This document shows, piece after piece, positions 8,849-18,461 of a stretch of 64,000 bases of DNA. Under the pieces are notes generated by a model. The model saw only the letters and a list, made by a program, of their open reading frames with translations. It was not told where the DNA came from and made no database searches. Source of the stretch: Mucilaginibacter myungsuensis (GTDB taxonomy: Bacteria > Bacteroidota > Bacteroidia > Sphingobacteriales > Sphingobacteriaceae); the NCBI RefSeq assembly GCF_015222005.1, contig NZ_JADFFL010000001.1, positions 310,001 through 374,000 on the forward strand, in the 5' to 3' direction. Positions within the stretch are counted from its first letter, which is position 1, and the number at the start of each line of letters is the position of its first letter. Made by a program: the position numbers and the translations under genes.

Positions 8849-8950
8849 TAATATAAAAATCACCGCTGTAAAATGTAACAGATCGCACCGTTCTGTATCT
8901 AAATTTTTTAACTACATTTAGTTTATCACACCTCATCCTCGAAAAAGACA

Positions 8951-10174
8951 ATGACCACCGAAACGATACAACCTATCGCCCAAAGCAAGCGTACCGCAAT
9001 CGTGGATATGCTGCGTGGCTGGGCCCTATTGGGCGTTTGCCTGATGAACTATGTAGATTATTCTTTCTTTGACATTGTTGGTAACCAGCCACGCCCTAAA
9101 CCGGATATACTGACCTCAATATTGCAAGGTCTCGGGTCTATCATTTTCCAAGCTAAATCATGGACAATGCTGAGTATGCTCTTCGGTTATGGTTTTGCCG
9201 TACTGCTCAAGAACGTGCAAAAGAAAGGCTATAACCCTGTATTGTTCTTCACCAAGCGGATGCTTTGGTTGTTCGTCATCGCCTTTATCAACTGCTGTTT
9301 TTGGTGGGGCGACATTCTAAAAGATTACGCCTTTATGGGTTTAGTGATGTTGCTTTTCTATAAGTTAAAACCGAAGCCGGCTTTCATTTTATGTATTGTT
9401 TTGTTATTGTTATTGCCGGCGGTAGTGGTGTTGGTGGGCAAGATACCAAGCACCAGTTTTAAAGAATATGAAAAATTAGTACCGCTTTATCATAGCTCAA
9501 GCTTTATCAATAACGTAAAATTCCATCTATTGGCTACGTGGTACCGCGAGGTAATATCCCCAAGTTATTTATACAATGTGCACTTGGTGCAGCTGATCTG
9601 TTTCCTTGCAGGTTTCGCGGCAGAAGGCATTGGCTTTTTTGAAAACCTGGCCGCCAACAAAAAATATGTTAAACGCATATTCTGGTGGAGTTTAGCAGTC
9701 GCGTTGATCTTAGTAGGAGTATTCATTGCCAGCAGTGTTTTAAGCAGCAAATTCAAGATCGATATATTTAAATACTATGCGCCATTCTACTGGTTCATCC
9801 TGGCCAGCATGTTAATGATCACCACCGGACTTTGCTGGCTATACGTTTCCGGTAAGCTCAAAGGCTTTTTCCGGGCTATGGAACGTATCGGCAAAATGAC
9901 GCTTACCAACTATATGATCCAGAACGTGATATCGTTCTTCGTCTTTGGCGGTGTGGGTTTAGCTTTAGGTAGCAAAATGCCGTATTGGTTTTACCTTGCA
10001 CTGGGCTTGGCAGTTTACCTATCGCAGGTCTTCATTAGCGCATGGTGGTTGAAACACTACAACTACGGCCCTGTAGAGTGGATCTGGCGACAATTAAGTT
10101 ACTGGAAACGCTTACCACTAAAACGGTCGGACGTAAAAGCACCCGAAGAAGCCGGAGAGAAATTTGCACTGTAA
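8951..10174 (+). CDS. DUF418 (YeiB-like) membrane protein
   Basis: This is a 407-residue polytopic inner-membrane protein with about 10 hydrophobic segments. The N-terminus AIVDMLRGWALLGVCLMNYVD matches the start typical of DUF418 proteins. The C-terminal DUF418 region is clear: MERIGKMTLTNYMIQNVISFFVFGG, with WLKHYNYGPVEWIWRQLSYWK at the end. The function of the family is not established; proposed roles are transport-like or acyltransferase-like. The gene is single, and its transcript ends at a strong hairpin shared with the convergent mutS. Confidence 0.92.
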   Translation: MTTETIQPIAQSKRTAIVDMLRGWALLGVCLMNYVDYSFFDIVGNQPRPKPDILTSILQGLGSIIFQAKSWTMLSMLFGYGFAVLLKNVQKKGYNPVLFFTKRMLWLFVIAFINCCFWWGDILKDYAFMGLVMLLFYKLKPKPAFILCIVLLLLLPAVVVLVGKIPSTSFKEYEKLVPLYHSSSFINNVKFHLLATWYREVISPSYLYNVHLVQLICFLAGFAAEGIGFFENLAANKKYVKRIFWWSLAVALILVGVFIASSVLSSKFKIDIFKYYAPFYWFILASMLMITTGLCWLYVSGKLKGFFRAMERIGKMTLTNYMIQNVISFFVFGGVGLALGSKMPYWFYLALGLAVYLSQVFISAWWLKHYNYGPVEWIWRQLSYWKRLPLKRSDVKAPEEAGEKFAL

Positions 10175-10190
10175 CAATGTGTGATCAAAC

Positions 10191-10223
10191 AGAAAAGCCG
10201 AAGCAATTACCTTCGGCTTTTCT
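10191..10223. terminator. Bidirectional terminator between DUF418 gene and mutS
   Basis: AGAAAAGCCGAAG (10191-10203), a 7-nt loop, and CTTCGGCTTTTCT (10211-10223) form a perfect 13-bp stem. A and T tracts lie at its ends, so it can serve both convergent transcripts. Confidence 0.88.
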
Positions 10224-10235
10224 ATTTGATGTCAA

Positions 10236-12845
10236 TTAGCTTTTCAGCATCCGCTGGATCTCGTCCAGTTTCATCATAGCTTCCACCGGTGTCAGCGTAT
10301 TTACATCAAGGTTGTTTAGCGTATCGCGGATCTTGACCAGTATCGGGTCATCGATCGAGAACATTTGCAATTGCAGGGCTTGTTTCTGCACCTTCTTCAT
10401 GCTCTCTTTAATGCTTTCACCTCCGGTACGTTCGTTCTCCAGTTTCTTTAATATTTCGTTAGCGCGGCCCAATACTTTAGCCGGCATACCGGCCAGTTTT
10501 GCCACGTGGATACCGAAGCTATGCTCGCTACCTCCCGGAACCAACTTACGCAGGAAGATGATCTGATGACCGACCTCTTTGACCGTCACGTTATAATTTT
10601 TAATACGGCCGAAGGTATTGCTCAACTCATTCAACTCGTGATAGTGCGTGGCGAATAGTGTTTTAGCCTTATACTGCGGATGGTTATGAAGGTACTCGGC
10701 AATAGCCCAGGCAATAGAGATACCATCGTAGGTGGACGTACCCCGACCAATCTCGTCCAAGAGGATCAAACTCCTGTCCGATAGGTTATTCAGGATACTG
10801 GCCGTCTCATTCATCTCCACCATAAAGGTCGATTCGCCCGATGACAGGTTATCCGATGCCCCTACCCTGGTAAAAATTTTATCTACGATACCCAGCGATG
10901 CTTCTTTTGCAGGCACAAAACACCCCATCTGCGCCATCAGTACGATCAATCCTGTCTGCCTTAACAGAGCCGATTTACCCGCCATGTTGGGACCGGTAAT
11001 AATAATGATCTGTTGACTATCCGAATCTAAAAAGACGTCATTTGTAATATACGATTCGCCCAAAGGTAAATTCTTCTCGATCACCGGGTGTCGGCCGCCT
11101 TTGATATCTATTACTTTGCTTTCGTTGATCAGCGGTTTTACGTAATAATTTTTGATGGAGATATGCGCGAAGTTAAGCAACACATCCAACCGCGCTATCA
11201 GGTTAGCGTTAAGTTGTATCGGCTTAATATACTCGGCCAATGAGTAAAGCAGATCGTTATATAACTTGGTCTCTAAGGCCAGGATCTTTTCCTCAGCGCC
11301 TAAGATCTGGTCTTCGTATTCTTTGAGTTCCGGAGTAATGTATCGCTCGGCATTTACCAGCGTTTGTTTACGGATCCACTCTGATGGGACTTTTTCCCTG
11401 TGGCTATGTGTTACTTCTAAATAGTAGCCGAAAACGTTATTAAAAGCTACTTTAAGCGATGGTATGCCGGTCGCCTCGGCCTCGCGTTTTTGTATCTCTA
11501 ACAAATAACCCTTTCCGCCGAAGGCGATCTTACGCAAACGATCCAATTCCTCGTTAACGCCATCGGCAATTACGCTGCCTTTAACCAGCATTACCGGTGG
11601 CTCGGGGTGTAATTCCTGCTCGATACGCTTGCTGATCATATCGCAAGGGTTCAACTGGTTGCCGATAGATCTCAGCGGGTCACTTTCAGATGTTTCTGTG
11701 ATAGTTTTGATCTCTGCAATGGCCAATAATGCTTTCTTTAACTGGCAAACCTCGCGCGGGTTAGCGCGTTGCAAAGCTATCTTTGATATCAGTCGCTCTA
11801 GATCGCCGATCTGGCGGATATGTTGTTGCAGCGTGTCGCGCAGTTCATCATTATGGATAAAATGCTCTACCACGCCTAAACGATCGTTGATAGGCTTGAT
11901 CTCTTTCAGTGGCATCACTATCCAACGGCGCAGCAAACGCGCGCCCATGGGCGAGCAGGTGTTATCCAACACATCGACCAACGTAGTAGCATTCTCGTTA
12001 TGCGAGCCGATCAGCTCCAGGTTACGGATACTGAACCTGTCCATCCAAAGGTAGCGATCCTCTTCTATCCTACCAATGGATGAAATGTGCTGCAGATTGC
12101 GGTGTTCGGTCTCATTGAGGTAATGGAGGGCAACGCCGGCCGCCACAATGCCTAAATTCAGTTTATCGATCCCAAAGCCTTTTAAACTCTTTACTTCAAA
12201 ATGCTTCAACAAGGTCTCCTGCGGATAATCGCCGCTGTAAGGCCAATCGTCCAGCATGTAGGTATAAAAGCGGTCGCCGTAAAGTTCTTTAAAGTCCTTG
12301 CTGCGGGTTTTAGGGAAGATCACCTCGCTCGGCGCAAAGCTTTGCAGCAGCTTATCAATATAAGTGGTATTGCCCTGGGCCGTTAAGAATTCCCCTGTCG
12401 AAATATCTATAAAAGCAATGCCAATGGTATTCTTTTCAAAATAGATAGATGCCAGATAGTTATTACTCTTTTGATGAAGGATGTTATCGCTGATAGCTAC
12501 CCCGGGGGTCACCAATTCGGTCACACCGCGTTTTACGATGGTCTTGGTGGTTTTGGGGTCTTCCAACTGATCGCAGATAGCTACCCGCTGACCGGCCCTC
12601 ACCAATTTAGGCAGATAGGTCTCTAGCGAGTGATGCGGGAAACCGGCCAACTCGATGTGACTGGCCTGCCCATTTGCGCGCTTGGTCAGCGTGATACCCA
12701 ATATGCCCGACGCTTTAACAGCGTCCTCGCCAAATGTCTCGTAAAAATCGCCCACGCGGAACAGCAGCAAAGCACCAGGGTACTTCACCTTGATCTGATT
12801 ATACTGCTGCATTAACGGCGTTTCCTTGGTATCGCTCTTAGCCAA
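10236..12845 (-). CDS. mutS: DNA mismatch repair protein MutS
   Basis: This 869-residue protein recognises mispaired bases and small loops and recruits MutL. The mismatch-reading Phe-X-Glu is in GDFYETF (about 34-36). The connector and lever regions follow. The ATPase holds the P-loop [13 protein letters not shown], the Walker [17 protein letters not shown] and the FATHYHEL segment. The C-terminus is short but normal for Bacteroidota MutS1. The start ATG at 12845 puts the N-terminal domain at its usual length. It is a single gene with about 360 bp of non-coding DNA upstream. It is intact, so a mutator state is not indicated. Confidence 0.98.
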   Translation of the reverse strand: MAKSDTKETPLMQQYNQIKVKYPGALLLFRVGDFYETFGEDAVKASGILGITLTKRANGQASHIELAGFPHHSLETYLPKLVRAGQRVAICDQLEDPKTTKTIVKRGVTELVTPGVAISDNILHQKSNNYLASIYFEKNTIGIAFIDISTGEFLTAQGNTTYIDKLLQSFAPSEVIFPKTRSKDFKELYGDRFYTYMLDDWPYSGDYPQETLLKHFEVKSLKGFGIDKLNLGIVAAGVALHYLNETEHRNLQHISSIGRIEEDRYLWMDRFSIRNLELIGSHNENATTLVDVLDNTCSPMGARLLRRWIVMPLKEIKPINDRLGVVEHFIHNDELRDTLQQHIRQIGDLERLISKIALQRANPREVCQLKKALLAIAEIKTITETSESDPLRSIGNQLNPCDMISKRIEQELHPEPPVMLVKGSVIADGVNEELDRLRKIAFGGKGYLLEIQKREAEATGIPSLKVAFNNVFGYYLEVTHSHREKVPSEWIRKQTLVNAERYITPELKEYEDQILGAEEKILALETKLYNDLLYSLAEYIKPIQLNANLIARLDVLLNFAHISIKNYYVKPLINESKVIDIKGGRHPVIEKNLPLGESYITNDVFLDSDSQQIIIITGPNMAGKSALLRQTGLIVLMAQMGCFVPAKEASLGIVDKIFTRVGASDNLSSGESTFMVEMNETASILNNLSDRSLILLDEIGRGTSTYDGISIAWAIAEYLHNHPQYKAKTLFATHYHELNELSNTFGRIKNYNVTVKEVGHQIIFLRKLVPGGSEHSFGIHVAKLAGMPAKVLGRANEILKKLENERTGGESIKESMKKVQKQALQLQMFSIDDPILVKIRDTLNNLDVNTLTPVEAMMKLDEIQRMLKS

Positions 12846-13166
12846 TCGGTGCTCCTTTTGTTTAACCCGTAAAGTTAATATTTAGCACCGGGATAGCCCG
12901 TGATCGTGGAAAAGTAGAGCAGTGTGGGATCATCATGTTCAAATGATCATGAGCTGTAGGTGTATACGGTAATTGTGTAAAATTATTAATCAACTCATTT
13001 TCAAACAAATAACATTAATCCATTGAAAATAACCCCCGGAGTTATTTTCAAAAGCATCTGTTTATCAATAAGTTGACATCAACAAGGAGTGTATACGCCT
13101 AAAAGTTGTATACACCCCCTTGGGCTTATTTTTTAAACCTCTCTTTTACCCTATCTACATTTAAAA
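12846..13166. other. Intergenic region with inverted repeats and three GTGTATAC motifs
   Basis: No gene was seen. TTGAAAATAAC (13023-13033) and GTTATTTTCAA (13041-13051) form a perfect 11-bp hairpin with a C/G-rich loop. GTGTATAC occurs at 12960-12967 and 13089-13096, and its complement GTATACAC at 13108-13115, so the last two form a second hairpin. The mutS promoter should lie at the left end. The hairpins may be regulatory or part of a small RNA. Confidence 0.4.
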
Positions 13167-13194
13167 AAAAGACCCGGTATTGACCGGGTCTTTT
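13167..13194 (-). terminator. Terminator of the cytochrome gene
   Basis: AAAAGACCCGGT (13167-13178), loop ATTG, ACCGGGTCTTTT (13183-13194). Read on the minus strand it follows the cytochrome stop by 17 bp and ends in a T tract. Confidence 0.88.
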
Positions 13195-13210
13195 ATAGTA
13201 TATCAAGAAA

Positions 13211-13696
13211 TTACTTTGTTGGAGGCGGAGGGGGCGTACCGGCACCACCTTGCGGCGGAGGACCACCCGCTCCCGGGCGACCAAAACCAGGGCCACCCTG
13301 CGGCGCCGATAATAACTCTTTCAATTCGGGATGGGCTGAGCCGCGGTGGCAAGTGATACAAGCTATACCACTCTCACTCATCATGCCTAACGAATCTTTT
13401 TTACCCTCAAAATATTTACTGTTGATCTTGGCCGTCATCTTGAACATTTCGCGGGCCATTTCTTTCTCTTTTTTGGTATCTGCCGCATTATTACCACGTT
13501 CGTGACAGAAATTGCAGCGTACGCCTAAAGCGCGTGTCCATTTACGCATGATGGTCTCGATCTGATCATGGGTAAGGTTTTTAGGCAATACTTTCAAATT
13601 CTTAGCTTTCTCCGGTTCAGGGGGCATGGATGCTAAGGCTCCAAAAACAATAAGGCTGGATAGGCCCATTGTGATAAATAGCTTTTTGTTGATCAT
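13211..13696 (-). CDS. Dihaem c-type cytochrome (reaction-centre cytochrome c subunit family)
   Basis: The 161-residue product has an N-terminal signal sequence or anchor (LFITMGLSSLIVFGALA). Two CxxCH haem-attachment sites are present, CNFCH (61-65) and CITCH (113-117). The block MRKWTRALGVRCNFCH resembles small Bacteroidota proteins assigned to the photosynthetic reaction centre cytochrome c subunit family. It has only two haem sites and is not itself evidence of photosynthesis. The C-terminus is a low-complexity Gly/Pro tail. It should be a periplasmic electron carrier; the partner is unknown. It stands alone with its own terminator. Confidence 0.88.
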   Translation of the reverse strand: MINKKLFITMGLSSLIVFGALASMPPEPEKAKNLKVLPKNLTHDQIETIMRKWTRALGVRCNFCHERGNNAADTKKEKEMAREMFKMTAKINSKYFEGKKDSLGMMSESGIACITCHRGSAHPELKELLSAPQGGPGFGRPGAGGPPPQGGAGTPPPPPTK

Positions 13697-13762
13697 TGCT
13701 GCTTTTGGTTATTTTGAAAACCAAGATAGCTCAACATTACTTAATTATGACAATTGTAAACA

Positions 13763-13804
13763 AAAAAATACGTGGCAACACCTATCCACAGGCATTACCA
13801 CGTA
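13763..13804 (-). terminator. Probable terminator of the TonB-C gene
   Basis: TACGTGG (13769-13775) and CCACGTA (13798-13804) form a 7-bp stem with a 22-nt loop. On the minus strand the stem is followed by a run of seven T. It lies 86 bp beyond the stop of the TonB-C gene. Confidence 0.6.
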
Positions 13805-13889
13805 AAGTTATTTATTCTAATACGATCTTAATCTATTAGATCAAAGCTAATTGAGGGTTGCAAAGAACCTTATTTATATAGATTATAAA

Positions 13890-14363
13890 TTACTGTTTCA
13901 CGGGTTGATTAGAAGCCATAAGGTCTCTCTTGGGCATAAAAACTATCGGGCAAACAAAGTACGACTTAATATCATGCCCATTTTGGCGGGCCGGATCCCA
14001 TTGCGGCGCACCCTCAAAAATGCGCACCAACTGCTTGTTCATTTCTTCGCTCAGCACATGTTTGTCAACTTTAGCACGACGCACTTTTCCCTTTTTGTCT
14101 ACCATAAAAGCTACCTGCACCTTTCTGCCTGCGTGGCAGGTAGAGTCCAGCTTGATCTGCGATGCCAAGTAACCATAAAAGTTACTCATTCCTCCCGGGA
14201 ACGAAGCCTCGGAGCGGTTCGCTGTTTCGGGGTCGGCAATTTCTTTAGCCGGCTTTACGGAGTTTACGTCCTGAGCACTGGCCGTGTATGATGCCACACA
14301 ACACAAACCGGTGATCAACGCGAACTTAAATTTGTTAGAACGGATAGCGGACAGAGTTTTCAT
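13890..14363 (-). CDS. Exported TonB C-terminal-like protein
   Basis: The frame is open from 14450, but the ATG at 14363 gives a clean signal peptide (FALITGLCCVASYTASAQ) and is preferred; the product is about 157 residues. After cleavage, the region FPGGMSNFYGYLASQIKLDS...RKVQVAFMVDKKGKVRRAKV resembles the TonB C-terminal fold of energy-transducer proteins. There is no Pro-rich spanning region and no N-terminal anchor apart from the signal, so it may act as a free periplasmic or lipid-independent TonB-C protein. Binding partners are unknown. It is divergent from the thioredoxin gene. Confidence 0.75.
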   Translation of the reverse strand: MKTLSAIRSNKFKFALITGLCCVASYTASAQDVNSVKPAKEIADPETANRSEASFPGGMSNFYGYLASQIKLDSTCHAGRKVQVAFMVDKKGKVRRAKVDKHVLSEEMNKQLVRIFEGAPQWDPARQNGHDIKSYFVCPIVFMPKRDLMASNQPVKQ

Positions 14364-14569
14364 AACCTTGTAATTTAATTGATGAACACTAAAGCTGTTG
14401 TTATAAGGCAGGGCGCGGAAGTTGATGTCGGTGTAGAAATTGACGATCAATTATTTAAAGCTAAGTAATTTATTTTATTGTAACAAGATAATTACTAAAA
14501 TAGTTTTACTCCCGGCGGGTGTGGTCGTTGAAGTTTTTTATCCTTAACTTGCTTAAAAACAAAACCCAC

Positions 14570-15163
14570 ATGAAAAAACAATTGATATTAGGGCTGATGC
14601 TACTGTTCACTGCCGGCGCCTTCGCCCAAACAGAAATGCCCACCGCCGAAAGCGTGCTTAAAAAAGCTTACGCACAAGCTTCGAAAGAGAAAAAGAAAGT
14701 AATGGTGATCTTCCATGCATCGTGGTGTGGTTGGTGCAAAAAGATGGATGCATCAATGGCGGAACCTGCCCTAAGCAAATTCTTTACCGATAATTATGTA
14801 ATAGCCCATTTGGACGTGTTGGAGCAACCCGAAAAGAAGAACCTGGAAAATCCCGGCGCTGCCGACGTAATGAAGCAATACCAGGGTGATAAAGCCGGAC
14901 TGCCGTTCTGGTTCGTTGCCGACACTAAAGGCAAAAAACTGGGCGATAGCCAGATCCGTCCCGAAGGCGCTGCTTTAGATACTTATGGTACAAATGTAGG
15001 TTGCCCGGCCGATGACAACGAGGTGGCCCATTTCATCAAAGTGCTAAAAGGCACATCAAAACTTAACGATAGCGAGTTGGCCCAGATCACCGAGCGTTTT
15101 GCTAAGAATAAACCGGCACCAAGACCGGCGGCAGCTAAGCCTGCCGCTACAGGAAGCAGATAA
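14570..15163 (+). CDS. Exported thioredoxin-fold protein
   Basis: ATG 14570 is chosen over the upstream 14519 because it opens a typical signal peptide (MKKQLILGLMLLFTAGAFAQ). The product is about 197 residues. The thioredoxin domain has KKVMVIFHASWCGWCKKM with the redox pair Cys 53 and Cys 56 (CGWC). The cis-Pro region is GLPFWFVAD. The C-terminus is a Pro/Ala-rich tail. It should be a periplasmic disulfide reductase or isomerase-like protein. A 19-bp hairpin follows 17 bp after the stop. Confidence 0.88.
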   Translation: MKKQLILGLMLLFTAGAFAQTEMPTAESVLKKAYAQASKEKKKVMVIFHASWCGWCKKMDASMAEPALSKFFTDNYVIAHLDVLEQPEKKNLENPGAADVMKQYQGDKAGLPFWFVADTKGKKLGDSQIRPEGAALDTYGTNVGCPADDNEVAHFIKVLKGTSKLNDSELAQITERFAKNKPAPRPAAAKPAATGSR

Positions 15164-15180
15164 TTCTGCATTTACGCTAT

Positions 15181-15220
15181 AAACAAGCAAGGCCCCGAAA
15201 ATTCGGGGCCTTGCTTGTTT
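15181..15220. terminator. Strong hairpin terminator
   Basis: AAACAAGCAAGGCCCCGAA (15181-15199) pairs with its exact complement at 15202-15220 and is flanked by A and T runs. It ends the thioredoxin transcript and could act on both strands. Confidence 0.88.
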
Positions 15221-15224
15221 AAAA

Positions 15225-15426
15225 AACTCACGTCATCGCGAGGAGATTCTATCGGCGATGTGGCGATTTCCATGACATGTTGATCAAAACAAATTAAAGT
15301 CTCGCTTCCCCGCTTGAGCGGGGTCAGGGGTGTGTCCTTCATTTGCAAGGTCTGCGAAAGGACACACCCCTACGATAGTTTCTGCTCCACGTTCGTCCAG
15401 TGCTTCACCGCTCAAGCGGGGAGACT
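15225..15426. repeat. Nested inverted-repeat element
   Basis: Outer arms TCCCCGCTTGAGCGG (15307-15321) and its exact complement (15408-15422) enclose inner arms AGGGGTGTGTCC (15326-15337) and GGACACACCCCT (15360-15371). The AGTCTC/GAGACT ends extend the pairing outward. The preceding stretch (15229-15275) resembles another common intergenic repeat, GTCATCGCGAGGAG...GGCGATTTCCATGAC. This region lies between a terminator and the 3' end of the CocE-type gene and contains no gene. It is a MITE-like or structured-repeat candidate. Confidence 0.65.
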
Positions 15427-15486
15427 TGGGGTCTATCACTTCGAAGTCCTGGGAGATCGTAAAAAGCGCGATGCGGCCCGTTGTGA

Positions 15487-17358
15487 TCAATTCATCACCC
15501 TAACCTTCAAAAAGCTGGGATGCAATTTAGACGTGTAAACCTTATGAGTCGCTTTCTTAAAGTCACTTTCATCAGCCTTCATGATGTTCACAAAGGTTTG
15601 TGGGTTACGATCCATCAACGGGAACATGCTGCTTTGGATCTGAACCATAATGCGGTGACCTTTTTTAAAGGTATGTAACACATCTTGCAACTCGAATTTT
15701 ACCGGGGTGATCTTGCCCGGCACAAATGGCTCTGGTTTATCAAAAGCGTTACGATATTTACCGCGGATAGGTTCGCTCCTAACCATTTGCTGATAGCCTT
15801 TCATATCTATCTCTTTACCGCGGATGGTGTTATTAGCAGCGGTATCAGGATAAACGTCGATCACTTTTACTATAAAATCAGCGTCAGTACCTGTGGTCGA
15901 TACATTTAAGCTTGGCCAGATATTGCCGGCAATGGTCACGTCTTTATCAAGCACATCGCTGGTGTAGCTGATCACATCTTTACGATCCTTAAGGAACCGT
16001 TGGTCAGCTACCATGTATTCCCTATCCATACCCATGCTTTTAGCGGCGGTAAATGGCACCGGGTTAGCCGGATCAGACTCATAAGCATCGAAGCTTTCTT
16101 TGGTTGATGTTGCGGCGGTGAATGATAACTTTCCGCCCGGTAAAAGGTATAAACTCTTCTCCACAGATGCTACCGGTGGCCAGGCTTTGTAAGTGCGCCA
16201 TTTGTTTGTACCGGTCTCGAACGTGTTGATCGTTGCCAGGTCGCCTAATATTGTTCCTTTTAAATAATGACTAAAGAAACGGAACTCCACATTTTCGCGA
16301 TACCACGGACCTGTTGGGCCGCCAAAGCTAATATCACCTAAAGCGTCGCCGTCACCTCCGGCCCAGCCGCCATGTACCCATGGCCCCATCGTGAAATAGA
16401 TAGGAGACTTAGGGTTATTCTTTGCTAATACTTTGTAGGTATTAATAGCGCCGTAAAGATCCTCAGCATCATACCAACCACCTGTAACCAGCACCGCTGT
16501 TTTGATATCGTGCAGGTGGGTCAGAATGTTGCGATCTTTCCAGTGTTGGTCGTAGTCCGGGTGTGCCAATAGGTCGTTCCATAGACGCATGGTATCTTTG
16601 TAGTACTTCGCATTGGTGTTTTTCATCGGCCCCATTTTCAGGAAGAAATCGTAGCCGTCATCTGTACCCGGGTTCATCCGCCCACCTCGGCGCTGTGTAG
16701 GCTTATCATCCTGACGGTTGATAAATCCCGGATAAAAGCCAAAGTTAGCGACCAAAAAGAAAGCGCCGTTGTGCCAGCCATCATCGCGCCAAAGATCGGC
16801 GATAGGAGCCTGGGGCGATGCAGCCACCAATGCCGGGTGACGGCTTGTTAAAGCAGCGGTGGTATAAAACCCGGGGTAAGATATTCCCCACACCCCTACT
16901 TTGCCGTTGTTGTTAGCGACGTTCTTCAATAACCAGTCGATGGTATCGTAAGTGTCCGTGCCCTCGTCTACATCTTTATTGGTCTTGTGTACTTCTAAGG
17001 CTGGTGTCATTTCCTTGTACATCCCTTCGCTCATGTAACGGCCACGTACGTCCTGGTAAACAAAAATGTAGCCATCATGCACAAATTGCGTCGACGGACC
17101 TAAAGATGTTTTATAAGTATCCGGCCCGTATGGCGACACGCTGTAGCAGGTACGGTCCATCATAAAAGGATATTTCCTGGTTTGATCTTTGGGAACGTAT
17201 ACTGAGGTGAACAGCTTTACACCATCGCGCATAGGTATCTGATACTCAAACTTAGTATAATTGGCCTTAATGTACTCCGCATCAGGACTTGGGCGACCTC
17301 GCTGGGCGAAAGCTGCAACCGTTGACAGGGTAAAAATATAAATGAGAATTCGCTTCAT
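15487..17358 (-). CDS. Secreted CocE/NonD-family (S15-like) hydrolase
   Basis: This is a 623-residue protein with a signal peptide ending near residue 19 (TVAAFAQ). The N-terminal alpha/beta-hydrolase domain begins YQIPMRDGVKLFTSVYVPKD. The nucleophile is Ser 160 in GVWGISYPGFY, followed by the cap region, the acid-residue block VLVTGGWYDAEDLYG and the His region MGPWVHGGW. The C-terminal jelly-roll X-Pro dipeptidyl-peptidase domain ends with GHRIMVQIQSSMFP. The family includes alpha-amino-acid ester hydrolases, cocaine esterase and glutaryl-7-ACA acylases; a periplasmic peptidase or ester hydrolase role is likely. The gene follows the unknown A/T-rich gene by 29 bp on the same strand. Confidence 0.93.
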   Translation of the reverse strand: MKRILIYIFTLSTVAAFAQRGRPSPDAEYIKANYTKFEYQIPMRDGVKLFTSVYVPKDQTRKYPFMMDRTCYSVSPYGPDTYKTSLGPSTQFVHDGYIFVYQDVRGRYMSEGMYKEMTPALEVHKTNKDVDEGTDTYDTIDWLLKNVANNNGKVGVWGISYPGFYTTAALTSRHPALVAASPQAPIADLWRDDGWHNGAFFLVANFGFYPGFINRQDDKPTQRRGGRMNPGTDDGYDFFLKMGPMKNTNAKYYKDTMRLWNDLLAHPDYDQHWKDRNILTHLHDIKTAVLVTGGWYDAEDLYGAINTYKVLAKNNPKSPIYFTMGPWVHGGWAGGDGDALGDISFGGPTGPWYRENVEFRFFSHYLKGTILGDLATINTFETGTNKWRTYKAWPPVASVEKSLYLLPGGKLSFTAATSTKESFDAYESDPANPVPFTAAKSMGMDREYMVADQRFLKDRKDVISYTSDVLDKDVTIAGNIWPSLNVSTTGTDADFIVKVIDVYPDTAANNTIRGKEIDMKGYQQMVRSEPIRGKYRNAFDKPEPFVPGKITPVKFELQDVLHTFKKGHRIMVQIQSSMFPLMDRNPQTFVNIMKADESDFKKATHKVYTSKLHPSFLKVRVMN

Positions 17359-17387
17359 CTTAGGGGGCTATTTGAATTTTTGGGAGT

Positions 17388-18350
17388 TTAACCTAACGAT
17401 GTCAAAGTATCATTAATGGTTCTACCATCTTTTGTTATGAATTTACTATGATAGTTTATCATGATTTGATCTATCAGCGGCAAATTTTCAAATATCTCTT
17501 TGACCTTAGGAAAAAGTTGGATGTAATTGGCGATAAAAAAAGAAATTAATTTTATTCCTGTTGCGATGTTAAAATTACTCATCTGTATGTAATCATTCTT
17601 TTGTTTGTCAAATAAATTAACATACTGGAAAACGGCAACATTCGATGGGTGAGCGTAAAGTGAGAAATAATTATACATTGGTCCCATCTTTTCTACATCC
17701 ATGTTCATGTGAGGTATTGTCGTTTCCCAAGACAATAACTCTACATCATTCCGATTAATTTTAACTTTGTAATCTCTCTTTTTTATTTGCTCAATAATTT
17801 TTTTCTTTCCTGCGTCGGTTAACGAATTAAAAACGTTTGTTTTTTCAATTTCAGATGTCAATGTCAAAATCTCAGCGGCCTCAGCAATTTGTTTTTGCCT
17901 GTTTTCATCAATAGTAATATTATTTGAAAATTTCTGTCGATATTTTAATCCAGCTATAACCCAAAGATTGTACATAATCTTTCGTTCTTCTTCAAATTGC
18001 GGAATGATGAAAACGAGATTAAACATAGCAACTGTTTCATAAAGTGTCCTAACTAACACCGCGACAACAGTAGGGTCTATGATCGTATTTATTCGGCTCC
18101 CATCGCGCGATTCAAAGTTCACTCCGGCTAACATGTCTCTTAAACTAAGCAGCTTTGAAAACATCATTTGCAAAACAAGTTTTGACTCACTTTCAGCTTT
18201 AGTCTGAGGTATTTCTCTGCCATGAATGTTTAATATCTGAAACATGCATTCACAAAGAATTTGACACATATCGAAGTTAGCGATAAGAGTATCACCTCCT
18301 GATAAATAAACAAAATCATTCCTCAGTTTATTGATTTCTTCTTGTTTCAT
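17388..18350 (-). CDS. Hypothetical protein, A/T-rich gene (possibly DUF5677-like)
   Basis: This is a 320-residue, mostly helical soluble protein without a signal peptide. Its DNA is visibly richer in A and T than its neighbours, with many AAA, ATT and TTT codons, which suggests acquisition by transfer. The segment VAVLVRTLYETVAMFNLVF, followed by MYNLWVIAGLKYRQKF and later YNYFSLYAHPSNVAVF, resembles the layout of DUF5677-type proteins with an R..YE helix and a conserved S..AHP motif. I am not sure of this. Function is unknown. It sits between the CocE-type hydrolase and pgk, just upstream of the pgk terminator region. Confidence 0.72.
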   Translation of the reverse strand: MKQEEINKLRNDFVYLSGGDTLIANFDMCQILCECMFQILNIHGREIPQTKAESESKLVLQMMFSKLLSLRDMLAGVNFESRDGSRINTIIDPTVVAVLVRTLYETVAMFNLVFIIPQFEEERKIMYNLWVIAGLKYRQKFSNNITIDENRQKQIAEAAEILTLTSEIEKTNVFNSLTDAGKKKIIEQIKKRDYKVKINRNDVELLSWETTIPHMNMDVEKMGPMYNYFSLYAHPSNVAVFQYVNLFDKQKNDYIQMSNFNIATGIKLISFFIANYIQLFPKVKEIFENLPLIDQIMINYHSKFITKDGRTINDTLTSLG

Positions 18351-18409
18351 TTGTTAAATCGATGAGCAGATTTCGAATAGTCACAATTTAAAGTAGTTAA
18401 TTTACAACA

Positions 18410-18436
18410 AAAGCCGGTTTGTAACAAACCGGCTTT
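18410..18436 (-). terminator. Terminator of the pgk transcript
   Basis: AAAGCCGGTTTG (18410-18421), loop TAA, CAAACCGGCTTT (18425-18436), then TTGTTG on the minus strand. It lies 26 bp after the pgk stop. Confidence 0.85.
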
Positions 18437-18461
18437 CATATCTTGGGTACTTAGAAAATAA

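Noticed and set aside
13851..14291. A 146-codon + strand frame opposite the TonB-C gene
   Set aside because: It has His/Arg-rich shadow composition and the minus-strand frame has a signal peptide and a recognisable domain.
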